Below, in pieces: positions 32,374 to 40,141 of a stretch of 64,000 nt of DNA; the first letter of the stretch is position 1; every line of letters starts with the position of its first letter. The notes under the pieces are model-generated. The model was not told the DNA's origin. It was given only the letters and a program-made list of their open reading frames with translations, and did not search any database. The translations under genes were made by a program, and so were the position numbers. This DNA is from Streptomyces sp. R21 (GTDB taxonomy: Bacteria > Actinomycetota > Actinomycetes > Streptomycetales > Streptomycetaceae), in assembly GCF_041051975.1 (NCBI RefSeq), contig NZ_CP163435.1, positions 5,675,001 to 5,739,000 on the forward strand, given 5' to 3'.

Positions 32374-33202
32374 TTCGGTAGTCCTCCGCCGCTTGCTCGA
32401 TCATGGCCAGGGATGTCTCCGGCGGTAGCGCCGCGGCCCTGAGCAGATCGTACGACCTGCGGTAGTCCTTCACGAGGGCTGGATAGTCGATCAGTTGGCC
32501 GCTGTGAAGGCCCTCCGTGTACACCACGGGCGGTGCGTCAAGGAAGGTCATGATCCTGATTATGCCCATCATGAGCGGGTGGGCAGCCGTTTCCGGAAGA
32601 AGCTGTAAAACGCTCTGCGTGGAACGGACCGCGTGGGCGATGTGCTCCAGCTGCGCCGCCATCTCCTCAGGCGGCAGCAGGGGGTTGCGGATCAGCGCCT
32701 CGCGGGTGACCGCCCAGAACGCCGGATGGTCTTCGCGTTCCCAGATCCTTGCGCGCTCGATGCGAGCGCTGACCTGCTTCTCGACCGTCTCGGGTCGCAG
32801 CCACGGACTGCCGGTCCGCACGACCTTCCGGGCATACGCCTCGGTCTGCAGCAGGCCGGGCAGCAGCATCGGCCCCCAATCCTCGATCGACTCCGCATGC
32901 TGTTCCATCTCAGCCACGTCGGCGAAGTACTCCGCATGTCCCGACTGCCGTGCCTTGCGGGCATCTTCACAGCGCCGTTGGAAAAAGCCGTCCGTGCCGA
33001 GCCTTTCGTCCACGTGCCGGGCCAGGTCCAGCGGCATGCGCCGCTCCCCGCGCTCGATCTGGCTCAGGAAAGGGACGCCTCGGAAGCTTCCCTCCGCCAA
33101 CTGTTCGAGCGTGAGCCCCGCGAGTTCCCTCTTGAAGCGCAACTCGGCGCCGTAGAAGGACGGGACGTTCGCCGACGCGTCGGGGTCCTTACGGGAGGAC
33201 AC
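32354..33202 (-). CDS. XRE-type helix-turn-helix regulator with DUF5753 domain
   Basis: A 282-residue regulator. The HTH is at about residues 15-70 (FYGAELRFKRELAGLTLEQLAEGSFRGVPFLSQIERGERRMP), and the DUF5753 ligand domain fills about 95-275 (EDWGPMLLPGLLQTEAYARKVV; VLQLLPETAAHP). It forms a module with the overlapping DUF397 gene. The divergent HATPase gene group (33324-33745) lies just upstream; such XRE/DUF397/HATPase groupings recur in Streptomyces and may form signalling units. The target is unknown. Confidence 0.85.
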   Translation of the reverse strand: MSSRKDPDASANVPSFYGAELRFKRELAGLTLEQLAEGSFRGVPFLSQIERGERRMPLDLARHVDERLGTDGFFQRRCEDARKARQSGHAEYFADVAEMEQHAESIEDWGPMLLPGLLQTEAYARKVVRTGSPWLRPETVEKQVSARIERARIWEREDHPAFWAVTREALIRNPLLPPEEMAAQLEHIAHAVRSTQSVLQLLPETAAHPLMMGIIRIMTFLDAPPVVYTEGLHSGQLIDYPALVKDYRRSYDLLRAAALPPETSLAMIEQAAEDYRNGKRRA

Positions 33203-33323
33203 AACCCACCACCACCGTTTGCCAGTTGCCCTGCGTAACCCAAACCCCTTTCACGGTACGCCGCCCCACGTCAGGGTGTGACTGCTTCGTCACAGAACGC
33301 ACCCAACGACCGGGAGGCACCCC

Positions 33324-33374
33324 ATGCCCTGCCCCATCCGCCCCGTCGCGCTCCGCAAGGCGGCCGGAGAGTGA
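33324..33374 (+). CDS. short upstream peptide coupled to the HATPase gene
   Basis: A 16-codon reading frame, MPCPIRPVALRKAAGE, with a strong ribosome binding site (GGGAGG 6 nt before the ATG). Its TGA overlaps the GTG start of the next gene as GTGA. That gene has no properly spaced ribosome binding site of its own, which makes termination-reinitiation plausible. It may be a regulatory leader peptide or simply a coupling device. Not recognised from any family. Confidence 0.5.
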   Translation: MPCPIRPVALRKAAGE

Positions 33375-33745
33375 ACGCTCCGCACCTCCAGGTGGACCTG
33401 CTCGCCGTACCGAAGGCCGTGCCCGAGCTGCGTCACGTCGTGCGTGGGTATCTCGGCGACAGGTGCCCCGAAGTGCAGCTCTGCGTCAGCGAGTTGCTCG
33501 GCAACGTCATCCGGCACGTGGGCGAGGGCACCCCCGTACGCGTACGCCTGTCCCGTGTCGCGCAGGGCCGTACCCGCGTCGAGGTCACCGACCCCGACCC
33601 GCGCGCCCTGCCTGTCCTCCTGTCCACCACCGGAGACGACGAGTACGGGCGCGGTCTCGTCCTGCTCGACGCGGTGGCTCTGCGGTGGGGCGTGGAGCAG
33701 GGGAGCGCGAGCAAGACGGTGTGGTGCGAGGTGGGGGAGGCGTGA
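33371..33745 (+). CDS. ATP-binding protein of the RsbW-like HATPase_c_2 family
   Basis: A 124-residue histidine-kinase-like ATPase. The N box is ELLGNVIRHV (about residues 39-48) and a G-box-like DDEYGRGLVLLDAVALRWG follows at about 85-103. GTG 33371 is chosen because a well-initiated 16-codon frame upstream ends in an overlapping GTGA; an in-frame GTG at 33278 would add 31 low-complexity residues. Members may act as anti-sigma-like switch kinases, but no partner is adjacent. It is divergent from the XRE/DUF397 pair. Confidence 0.75.
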   Translation: MNAPHLQVDLLAVPKAVPELRHVVRGYLGDRCPEVQLCVSELLGNVIRHVGEGTPVRVRLSRVAQGRTRVEVTDPDPRALPVLLSTTGDDEYGRGLVLLDAVALRWGVEQGSASKTVWCEVGEA

Positions 33746-33791
33746 CGCTCCGGTTCCTCCGACCCCTTCAGCCCCTGGTGGCATGGGTGGA

Positions 33792-34754
33792 CTACGGGCG
33801 CATCCCGATGGCCGCCTGAGCGAGGGCGGCGCGGATCTCCTCGATCACCTTCGCGGGGCGGTAGAAGACGTCCGCGGCGGTGTAGCGGAGGACGAGGCGG
33901 ACCTCGGGGCACTGGAGGATCTGGTTGAAGCGGGCGATGTCCTCGCGGTGGGCGGCTCGGGTGCCGTGGTAGGCGTAGCCCTCGATCTCGACGGCCAGCC
34001 CTTCCGCCCGGAAGAGGAAGTCCAGGTAGCGGCGGCGGCCGTCCGGGGTGCGGAGTTCCGCCTGGCTCTCGGGGTGCAGGCCCGCGTCGTGCATGCGGAG
34101 GCGGGCGATGGTCTCGGCGGGGGAGCCGGCCCGGGGGTCGGCGAGGTGGAGGTGGCGGCGGGCGGCGGCCCCTCCCCAGAGAGGGGCTTCGAGCGCGGCG
34201 GCCACGTCGGCTGGGCGGAGGAGCGCGGCGCGGCGTACGCCGCCGACGGTGCGCCGGGAGAGGGCGGAGTCGACGGCCACGAGGGCTTCGTCGCGGGGCT
34301 CCGTACGGAGGAGGTCGACGAGGGTGCGGGTGGGCGCGGTGAGGCGCAGGCCCCAGCGGGTGAAGACCTCGCCGGGGGCGAGGGCCGCCCTGTGCACGCG
34401 GACGCCGCCCGCCTTCCTGCGGTCCCGCCGGGTGGCGAGCTCCGGGTCGGTGAAGACCAGGGGCTCGGGTTCCTTCGCGTTGTGGCTGAGCGTCTCGATC
34501 CGCCAGAGCGCGGCCGCCGTCCGGTGACTCGCGACGAGCTCCGTCTTCCGTAGCTGCGCGGCGCGGACGCGGGTGAGGAGGGTGACGTCCCGCCCCGGTT
34601 CGACCCAGGCACCCGGCGTGATCCGGGTCCAGCCTTCGGCGGTGAGGGCCCGGAGGAGGGCACGGGGAGCCCAACCGGCCTCCAGGGCCCGAGCGGTGAG
34701 CAGCACGCCGCCCTCTTGGACCAGCCCCCGCAGCGGCTCCCGTGTCGCTCCCAT
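33792..34754 (-). CDS. AbiEi-like winged-helix and DUF559 nuclease-fold protein
   Basis: A 320-residue protein. The N-terminal 60 residues (LVQEGGVLLTARALEAGWAPRALLRALTAEGWTRITPGAWV) resemble the winged-helix domain of AbiEi-type antitoxins. The C-terminal 110 residues form a DUF559 restriction-endonuclease-like core (RRYLDFLFRAEGLAVEIEGYAYHGTRAAHREDIARFNQIL, with candidate Asp and Glu metal ligands). Such fusions are frequent as orphan genes in actinobacteria; a role in DNA repair or defence is possible but not shown. There is no adjacent toxin gene. Confidence 0.7.
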   Translation of the reverse strand: MGATREPLRGLVQEGGVLLTARALEAGWAPRALLRALTAEGWTRITPGAWVEPGRDVTLLTRVRAAQLRKTELVASHRTAAALWRIETLSHNAKEPEPLVFTDPELATRRDRRKAGGVRVHRAALAPGEVFTRWGLRLTAPTRTLVDLLRTEPRDEALVAVDSALSRRTVGGVRRAALLRPADVAAALEAPLWGGAAARRHLHLADPRAGSPAETIARLRMHDAGLHPESQAELRTPDGRRRYLDFLFRAEGLAVEIEGYAYHGTRAAHREDIARFNQILQCPEVRLVLRYTAADVFYRPAKVIEEIRAALAQAAIGMRP

Positions 34755-34937
34755 GCCCCTAGCCTCCCGTACCCCTCACCAGCCCCGGAGGCCCTGTGGA
34801 TAACCCGGGCGGGGATGGAGATTTGGGGGAAGTGGAGGATTTCGGCGGTGGGGGGCGGGGGCTGTGGTGCGGGATTACGGGGGAGGGGGCGCCGAAAGGT
34901 TCCAGTTACGGGCCTTGGGGGCGCTGGGGACGGCAGC

Positions 34938-34965
34938 GGGGGCCGAGCGTGGTGGCTCGGCCCCC
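34938..34965. terminator. strong hairpin in the gap before afsS
   Basis: GGGGGCCGAG and CTCGGCCCCC form a perfect 10-bp stem with an 8-nt loop. The gap 34755-35129 (375 bp) contains this hairpin and the one at 35071-35107 and no gene I can support. Confidence 0.5.
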
Positions 34966-35070
34966 GGTGGTGCGGTGCTGCGCGTCAGGGAGCGTGCTGG
35001 TCCAGCGGGGCTGCGGTCGTGTCCTGCGGGCTCACCTGCGAGTGCCGGTCGGTCAACGCCGGACACGCCT

Positions 35071-35107
35071 CGGCCGCGGTGGCTCCCCCTCCGCGCCACC
35101 GCGGCCG
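35071..35107 (-). terminator. terminator of afsS
   Basis: CGGCCGCGGTGGC and GCCACCGCGGCCG form a perfect 13-bp stem with an 11-nt loop, 22 nt beyond the afsS stop codon. This is the likely end of the afsS transcript. Confidence 0.7.
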
Positions 35108-35129
35108 ATCCCCGTCGGGTAGGACGTCT

Positions 35130-35363
35130 TTACTTGTTGCCGTCCAGGTCCAGCGCGGGCGGCGCGGGCATGTTGTGGTCCATCGTCGTGATGACGTCCG
35201 TCGCCGGTTCGCTGGGCGTGGTGTCGTTCAGTGGGATGACACCGGAGTCCGCGGGCGGGGTGGGCATGTTGTGGTCCATCGTCGTGATGACGTCCGCCGC
35301 CGGTTCGCCGGGCATGTTGTGGTCCAGCGGAGTAACTTCCGTGTCCTTCTTCTTGTCACTCAT
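35130..35363 (-). CDS. afsS: AfsS (AfsR2) small sigma-factor-like activator of secondary metabolism
   Basis: A 77-residue protein starting MSDKKKDTEVTPLDH. It is built of four 13-residue repeats with core TPLDHNMPGEPA, TTMDHNMPTPPA, IPLNDTTPSEPA and TTMDHNMPAPPA. This is the AfsS repeat (DNHMP-like) seen in S. coelicolor, whose protein is, from memory, 63 residues; this one is longer and its third repeat has lost the His and Met. AfsS is transcribed under AfsR control and stimulates antibiotic production by an unclear mechanism. It lies directly downstream of afsR, with an AfsR-box-like promoter at 35512-35551 and a long hairpin in its leader. Confidence 0.9.
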   Translation of the reverse strand: MSDKKKDTEVTPLDHNMPGEPAADVITTMDHNMPTPPADSGVIPLNDTTPSEPATDVITTMDHNMPAPPALDLDGNK

Positions 35364-35397
35364 GGTCTTGAGTTCCTCTGCTGTGGTGACGAGTGAG

Positions 35398-35443
35398 GAA
35401 CGCCCGTCCAGAAGCTCCCCCGAGGGCCGCTGGACGGGCGTTC
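35398..35443 (-). promoter_or_regulatory. long perfect hairpin in the afsS 5' leader
   Basis: GAACGCCCGTCCAG and CTGGACGGGCGTTC form a perfect 14-bp stem with an 18-nt loop. On the afsS strand it lies between the predicted promoter (35512-35551) and the start codon (35363). It could act as an attenuator, or stop read-through from afsR. Confidence 0.5.
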
Positions 35444-35511
35444 GGAGCCGCACACACTAGCTGCTCGGGCTCCTGGTCAGACCGTCTGCCCCCCGACGCG
35501 ACGGTGTGACA

Positions 35512-35551
35512 GGTATGAGAGTGCCGCGCCGAGATAAACGAATGCTGAACG
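35512..35551 (-). promoter_or_regulatory. AfsR-box promoter of afsS
   Basis: On the minus strand two heptamers, CGTTCAG (35545-35551) and CGTTTAT (35534-35540), are spaced 11 bp apart, matching the direct-repeat pattern AfsR binds at the afsS promoter in S. coelicolor. A CATACC hexamer (35512-35517) follows 16 nt later as a -10 candidate, so the boxes overlap the -35 position as expected for an activator of this class. Confidence 0.65.
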
Positions 35552-35580
35552 TGGGCAACTTCCCAGGTGGGAGCGCTTGA

Positions 35581-38544
35581 TCACGCCGCCGAGGCCGGCG
35601 TGATCAGCGTGCGAACCTCGTCAGCTTCCGGAGCGCCGTTCTCTTCGTAGAGGTTGAGCGCCTCGCGCCAGCACGCCTTGGCGCGGTCCACCTGGCCCAG
35701 TACGGAGAGCGCCCGTCCCAGCAGCGTCAGGACGTTGCCCCGCATCCGGTCGCCGCCGATGCATCCCAGTGCGAGAGCCTGTTCGGCGTGCTGGGCCGCC
35801 TGGGCCGGGTGCTGAGCAGCGATGTGCACTTCGGCGATCCTGAAGTGCGTGATTCCTTCCCACAGCCTCTGCCGGTGGTCGGCAAAGGTGATCAGGGCCT
35901 CGGAGAATTGACTGAGGGCTTCAGCGTGACGATCGGCCGTGGTCAGGGCCACGCCCAGGGCGTAGTAGCCGTTGGCCAGCCGCATCGTGCTGCCCACCGC
36001 GACGTGCACGGCGAGGCCTTGCTGAGCGATTTCCACAGCCTTCGCGGGACTGCCCATCCCTATGTGGGCACGCGACAGGTTGCACAGAGCTGTTGCTTCG
36101 CAGAGTCGGTTACCGGCCGCTCTGAACCCTTCGATGGCTTGGTCGAAAAAGAACTTGCCGTCCTCATACCGGCGTTGATGAAGGGCGATGAGTCCTCGGT
36201 CGTTTGCCGCCCAGCTGGTGGCGGTGGGGTCCTTGGCAGCGGCTGCGCACTCCATGGCGAGCCGTGCCTCCTCCGCCGCCTGTTGGATGCGTCCGGACAC
36301 CAGCAGGACCCAGGTGAGCGTCGTCCGGGCCCTGCCCTCTGCGTGGGTGTCATCCGCCGCGTGGGCCGCATCGCGAACTGCCAGTGCGGTTGTCTCGTAC
36401 TGGTGAGAGTTGGCCCCCGACTCGGTGAGGTCCTGGGCCGCCCACAGTAGATCGACCGCACGCCGAAGCCGGTTCGTCTCCGCGGACTGTCGTACGCAAG
36501 CCAGCAGCGGAGCCGCCTCGGTGTACAACCAATCGAGGGCCGCCGCGCCTTCGGTGAACTGGAGCCCCGCGTACTCGGTGACCTCCAGGTCATCCACCAA
36601 CCGATCCCCAGGCCGCTCAATCGCATAAACCCGTGCCGCCGTAGCCAAATAGAAGTCCAGCAACCTGGACATGGCCGCATGCCGCTCGCTGGGCGGCTGT
36701 TCATCCCTCTCGGCGCACGCACGCGCGTAGAGCCGTACCAAGTCGTGGTACCGGTATCGACCGGGGGCCGCGGACTCCACCAGGGACGTGTCCACGAGGG
36801 ACTCCAGCAAGTCCTCGGTGTCCTCGATGTCCAGGTCCAGCACCGCAGCCGCCGCCGCCAGTGAGATGTCCGGACCGTCCGCCAGCCCCAGCAGGCGGAA
36901 CGCTCGTGCCTGCGCCGGTTCCAGCTGGCCGTATCCCAGCTCGAAGGTGGCCTTGACCGCCAGGTCGCCGGCCTGGAGCTCGTCCAGGCGGCGGCGCTCG
37001 TCGGCGAGCTTTGCCGCCAGGACGGACACCGTCCACGTCCGGCGAGCGGCGAGCCGCGAAGCGGCGATGCGGATGGCCAGCGGCAGGAATCCGCACGCCG
37101 CCACCACGTCCAGCGCCGCTTCCCGCTCCGAGGCCACCCGCTCATCGCCGACGATCTTCGTGAAGAGCTGCAACGCCTCCTCGGGGGACATGACGTCCAG
37201 GTCGACGAGGTGTGCGCCCGCCAGGTCCACCATCCGTACCCGGGAGGTGACGAGAGCTGCGCAGCCCTCCATGCCAGGGAGCAGCGGGCGGACCTGGGCG
37301 GCATCCCTCGCGTTGTCCAGCAGGACCAGGACACGGCGCCCGTCCAGCACCGAGCGGTACAGCGCCGCCCGTTCGTCGAGGGAGTCCGGAATCGCCGAGT
37401 CCGCCGTGCCGAGGGCCCGTAGGAACGCGCCGAGCACCGTCTCCGGCTCCGCCGACCGCGCTCCGGCCCCCTGCAGGTCGACGTACAACTGCCCGTCGGG
37501 GAAGGCGCTCCGCGCCTGATGGGCGACGTGCACCGCGAGCGTCGTTTTTCCGACGCCCCCGATCCCGGCCAGCGCCGAGACCGCCATCACGCTGCCCTCG
37601 GCCGTGGACGCGGAGGCGAGTACCTCGCTCAGCTCCGACACGAAGGACGACCGGCCCGTGAAGTCCGTGACCGTGGCGGGCAGTTGGGCCGGGCGGACCG
37701 CCGCCGCCGCGGGCTCGGCCGACGGAGCCGAGGGTTCCGCCAGCCCTGGGTCCGCCTGGAGAATGCGCTGTTGGAGGTCGCGCAGGCCAGGGCGCGGGTC
37801 GACTCCCAGTTCCTCCGCCAGCAGGCGCCTCGTGTCCGCGTAGACGGCGAGGGCCTCCGCCTGGCGGCCGCTGCGGTACAACGCGAGCATGAGCAGTTCG
37901 CGCAGGCGCTCGCGGAGTGGGTGCGCGGCCGTCAGGGCTGTCAGCTCCGACACCGCCTCCGCGTGGCAGCCCTGCTCCAGGTCCATGTCCAGGCGTGATT
38001 CGAGGAGTTGGAGACGCCATTCCTCCAGGCGGGCCCGCTGGGTCTCCGCGTAGGGGCCGGGGACGGAGGCGAGGGGCTCGCCGTCCCAGAGGCTCAGGGC
38101 GTGCCGCAGCAGGTCGCGGGCGTGGCACAGGTCCCCGGCGCCACGGGCCTTCTCCGCGTCCGTCGCGAGTTCCTGCGCCACGGACAGGTCCAGCGCCCCG
38201 TCCGCCAGCGAGCGGATGGCGTATCCGCCGGACTCGCTGGCCAGGACGCCGGGGTCCAGCACCTTCCGCAGCCGGGATGCGTACGTACGGACAGCGGCCA
38301 GTGCCTGCGACGGCGACTCGTCGCCCCAGAGGGCGTCGATCAGCTCGGACGCGGTGGCCGTGCGGCCCTCACGCAGCAGAAGGGCGGCCAACAGGGCGCG
38401 TTGCTGCGGGGATCCCGTGGGCAGGGACTCCGAGCCGCGCCAGGCGCGCACCGGGCCGAGCACGCTGAAGCGCAGCGCCACCGATTCCTCGGCACGCTGC
38501 GGCTCCGGTACCCGCTGCTCCGGTACTCGCGGCACACCGTCCAT
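35581..38544 (-). CDS. afsR: AfsR global regulator of secondary metabolism
   Basis: About 987 residues, close to the 993 remembered for S. coelicolor AfsR and opening with the same MDGxPRVPEQ. Order: OmpR-type winged-helix DNA-binding domain (about 25-120), bacterial transcriptional activation domain (about 125-270), NB-ARC ATPase with Walker A GIGGVGKTTL (about 335-345) and LVLLDNARD, then a TPR-rich C-terminal half. Phosphorylation by AfsK raises its DNA binding and ATPase activity, and the main target is afsS, directly downstream. ATG 38544 is chosen for AGGGGG upstream rather than the in-frame ATG 24 nt earlier. Confidence 0.93.
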   Translation of the reverse strand: MDGVPRVPEQRVPEPQRAEESVALRFSVLGPVRAWRGSESLPTGSPQQRALLAALLLREGRTATASELIDALWGDESPSQALAAVRTYASRLRKVLDPGVLASESGGYAIRSLADGALDLSVAQELATDAEKARGAGDLCHARDLLRHALSLWDGEPLASVPGPYAETQRARLEEWRLQLLESRLDMDLEQGCHAEAVSELTALTAAHPLRERLRELLMLALYRSGRQAEALAVYADTRRLLAEELGVDPRPGLRDLQQRILQADPGLAEPSAPSAEPAAAAVRPAQLPATVTDFTGRSSFVSELSEVLASASTAEGSVMAVSALAGIGGVGKTTLAVHVAHQARSAFPDGQLYVDLQGAGARSAEPETVLGAFLRALGTADSAIPDSLDERAALYRSVLDGRRVLVLLDNARDAAQVRPLLPGMEGCAALVTSRVRMVDLAGAHLVDLDVMSPEEALQLFTKIVGDERVASEREAALDVVAACGFLPLAIRIAASRLAARRTWTVSVLAAKLADERRRLDELQAGDLAVKATFELGYGQLEPAQARAFRLLGLADGPDISLAAAAAVLDLDIEDTEDLLESLVDTSLVESAAPGRYRYHDLVRLYARACAERDEQPPSERHAAMSRLLDFYLATAARVYAIERPGDRLVDDLEVTEYAGLQFTEGAAALDWLYTEAAPLLACVRQSAETNRLRRAVDLLWAAQDLTESGANSHQYETTALAVRDAAHAADDTHAEGRARTTLTWVLLVSGRIQQAAEEARLAMECAAAAKDPTATSWAANDRGLIALHQRRYEDGKFFFDQAIEGFRAAGNRLCEATALCNLSRAHIGMGSPAKAVEIAQQGLAVHVAVGSTMRLANGYYALGVALTTADRHAEALSQFSEALITFADHRQRLWEGITHFRIAEVHIAAQHPAQAAQHAEQALALGCIGGDRMRGNVLTLLGRALSVLGQVDRAKACWREALNLYEENGAPEADEVRTLITPASAA

Positions 38545-38721
38545 CGCTGTCCCCCTGCCGAACGTCATGACAAGGAAGCCAGTTTGCCTTGTTCATGGCG
38601 GATACGTCAGCCGTGGGAGACAGCGATCACAGGTGACCGCACGGGACACCACAAGGTCCTCACACGGTCTCCTCACACATCCGCACAGAGTCGCGCACAT
38701 CCAGGGCCGCATCCCGGATAG

Positions 38722-38736
38722 CTGACGCACCGTCAG
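38722..38736. promoter_or_regulatory. palindromic operator, site H
   Basis: CTGACG-CAC-CGTCAG with perfect arms, 12-21 nt before the amidohydrolase start and in the 213-bp gap shared with the divergent afsR gene. Confidence 0.72.
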
Positions 38737-38757
38737 ATCAGCGCTACCGTGAACGCC

Positions 38758-40038
38758 ATGGAGACCACGGAGACCCCTCAGTCGCCCCTGGCGACCTTCC
38801 CGAAGATCATCTCGGTCGACGACCACACGGTGGAGCCCCCTGACGTCTGGCAGACCCGGCTGCCGAAGAAGTACCTGGATGTCGGCCCCCGTATCGTCCG
38901 TGCGCCGCTGAAGGAGATGACGTTCCTCGGCGGCAAGTTCGCCCCGATCATGGGCAGTCCGGGCGACGACGGGCCCATCGGCGACTGGTGGGTGTACGAG
39001 GACCTGCACCGGCCGCTCACCCGGCTCGACACCGCGGTCGGCTACTCCCGTGATGAGATCAAGCTCGAAATCATTACGTACGAGCAGATGCGTCCTGGTT
39101 CGTACGACGTTCCGCGGCGTCTCGACGACATGGACGTCAACCATGTCCAGTCCGCCCTCTGCTTCCCGACCTTCCCGCGCTTCTGCGGTCAGACGTTCAC
39201 CGAGGCGAGCGACCGTGAGCTGGGGCTTCTCTGTGTCCGCGCCTACAACGACTGGATGGTGGAGGAGTGGTGCGGGCCGGCCGCGCGCGGCCGGCTGATA
39301 CCCCTGACCCTCATTCCGCTCTGGGACGCGGAACTTGCGGCGGAAGAAGTACGCCGCAATGCCGCCCGTGGCGTACGCGCCGTCGCCTTCTCCGAGATCC
39401 CGCCCCACCTCGGCCTGCCCTCCGTCCACACCGACGACTGGGACCCCTTCCTCGCCGCCTGCGACGAGACCGGCACCGTCATCGCCATGCACATCGGCTC
39501 CAGCAGCCGCATGCCGTCGACGTCCGCCGACGCGCCGCCCGCCGTCGGCTCCACCATCACCTTCGCCAACTGCTGTTTCTCCATGGTCGACTGGCTGATG
39601 AGCGGGAAGTTCGAGCGCTTCCCGAATCTCAAGGTCATGTACGCGGAGGGGCAGATCGGATGGATCCCCTACATCCTTGAGCGGGCCGACGTGGTGTGGG
39701 AGGAGAACCGGGGCTGGGGCGGCGTCGCCGACAAGGTGCACCGGCCGCCGTCCGAGCTCTTCGCCGACCATGTCTACGGCTGCTTCTTCGACGACGCCTT
39801 CGGGCTGCGGAACCTCGACGCCATCGGGGTCGGCAACGTCCTGTACGAGACCGACTATCCGCACTCCGACTCCACCTGGCCCGAGTCCCGGCAGGTCGGC
39901 GAGGCCCAGATGGGGCACCTGGAGGCGGACGTCGTCGACCGGATCGTACGGCGCAACGCGATCGAGCTGCTCGGGCTGACGGGCGAGGGGCTGTGGTCCG
40001 GCCCGGCGGGGCCTTCGGCGTCCCGCGGGGCGCGCTGA
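38758..40038 (+). CDS. amidohydrolase family protein (amidohydrolase_2, decarboxylase-like)
   Basis: A 426-residue TIM-barrel amidohydrolase of the gamma-resorcylate/ACMS-decarboxylase group. The N-terminal metal site is reduced to VDDHTVEPPDVW (family: D-x-H), and later features are MHIGSSSRMPSTS and LYETDYPHSDSTWP, whose Asp and His residues complete the site. Members decarboxylate or hydrolyse cyclic and aromatic acids; similar proteins occur near LLM oxidoreductases in actinobacterial catabolic loci. ATG 38758 or GTG 38749 may be the start; neither has a ribosome binding site, and the palindrome is 12-21 nt upstream, so a leaderless or near-leaderless message is likely. Confidence 0.85.
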   Translation: METTETPQSPLATFPKIISVDDHTVEPPDVWQTRLPKKYLDVGPRIVRAPLKEMTFLGGKFAPIMGSPGDDGPIGDWWVYEDLHRPLTRLDTAVGYSRDEIKLEIITYEQMRPGSYDVPRRLDDMDVNHVQSALCFPTFPRFCGQTFTEASDRELGLLCVRAYNDWMVEEWCGPAARGRLIPLTLIPLWDAELAAEEVRRNAARGVRAVAFSEIPPHLGLPSVHTDDWDPFLAACDETGTVIAMHIGSSSRMPSTSADAPPAVGSTITFANCCFSMVDWLMSGKFERFPNLKVMYAEGQIGWIPYILERADVVWEENRGWGGVADKVHRPPSELFADHVYGCFFDDAFGLRNLDAIGVGNVLYETDYPHSDSTWPESRQVGEAQMGHLEADVVDRIVRRNAIELLGLTGEGLWSGPAGPSASRGAR

Positions 40039-40058
40039 ATTCCTGCCCCGCCTCTTGT

Positions 40059-40073
40059 CTGACGATCCGTCAG
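40059..40073. promoter_or_regulatory. palindromic operator, site I1
   Basis: CTGACG-ATC-CGTCAG with perfect arms, about 20 nt after the amidohydrolase stop, upstream of the LLM oxidoreductase. Confidence 0.7.
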
Positions 40074-40102
40074 CTATCACCATGGCCGCCATAGCCACTG
40101 AA

Positions 40103-40117
40103 GTGACGGATCGTCAG
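40103..40117. promoter_or_regulatory. palindromic operator, site I2
   Basis: GTGACG-GAT-CGTCAG, 11 of 12 arm positions, 24 nt before the LLM ATG at 40142 and 44 bp centre to centre from I1 (about four helical turns). Confidence 0.7.
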
Positions 40118-40141
40118 ATACGACGACTAGGGGGCTCGCCC

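Noticed and set aside
34755-35071. Possible small genes in the gap upstream of afsS
   Set aside because: All frames there are Arg/Pro/Gly-rich without a ribosome binding site, and the region is occupied by two hairpins.
23761-38544. Secondary-metabolite gene cluster because afsK/afsR/afsS are present
   Set aside because: These are global regulators. No polyketide synthase, peptide synthetase, terpene synthase or similar core gene is in the window.
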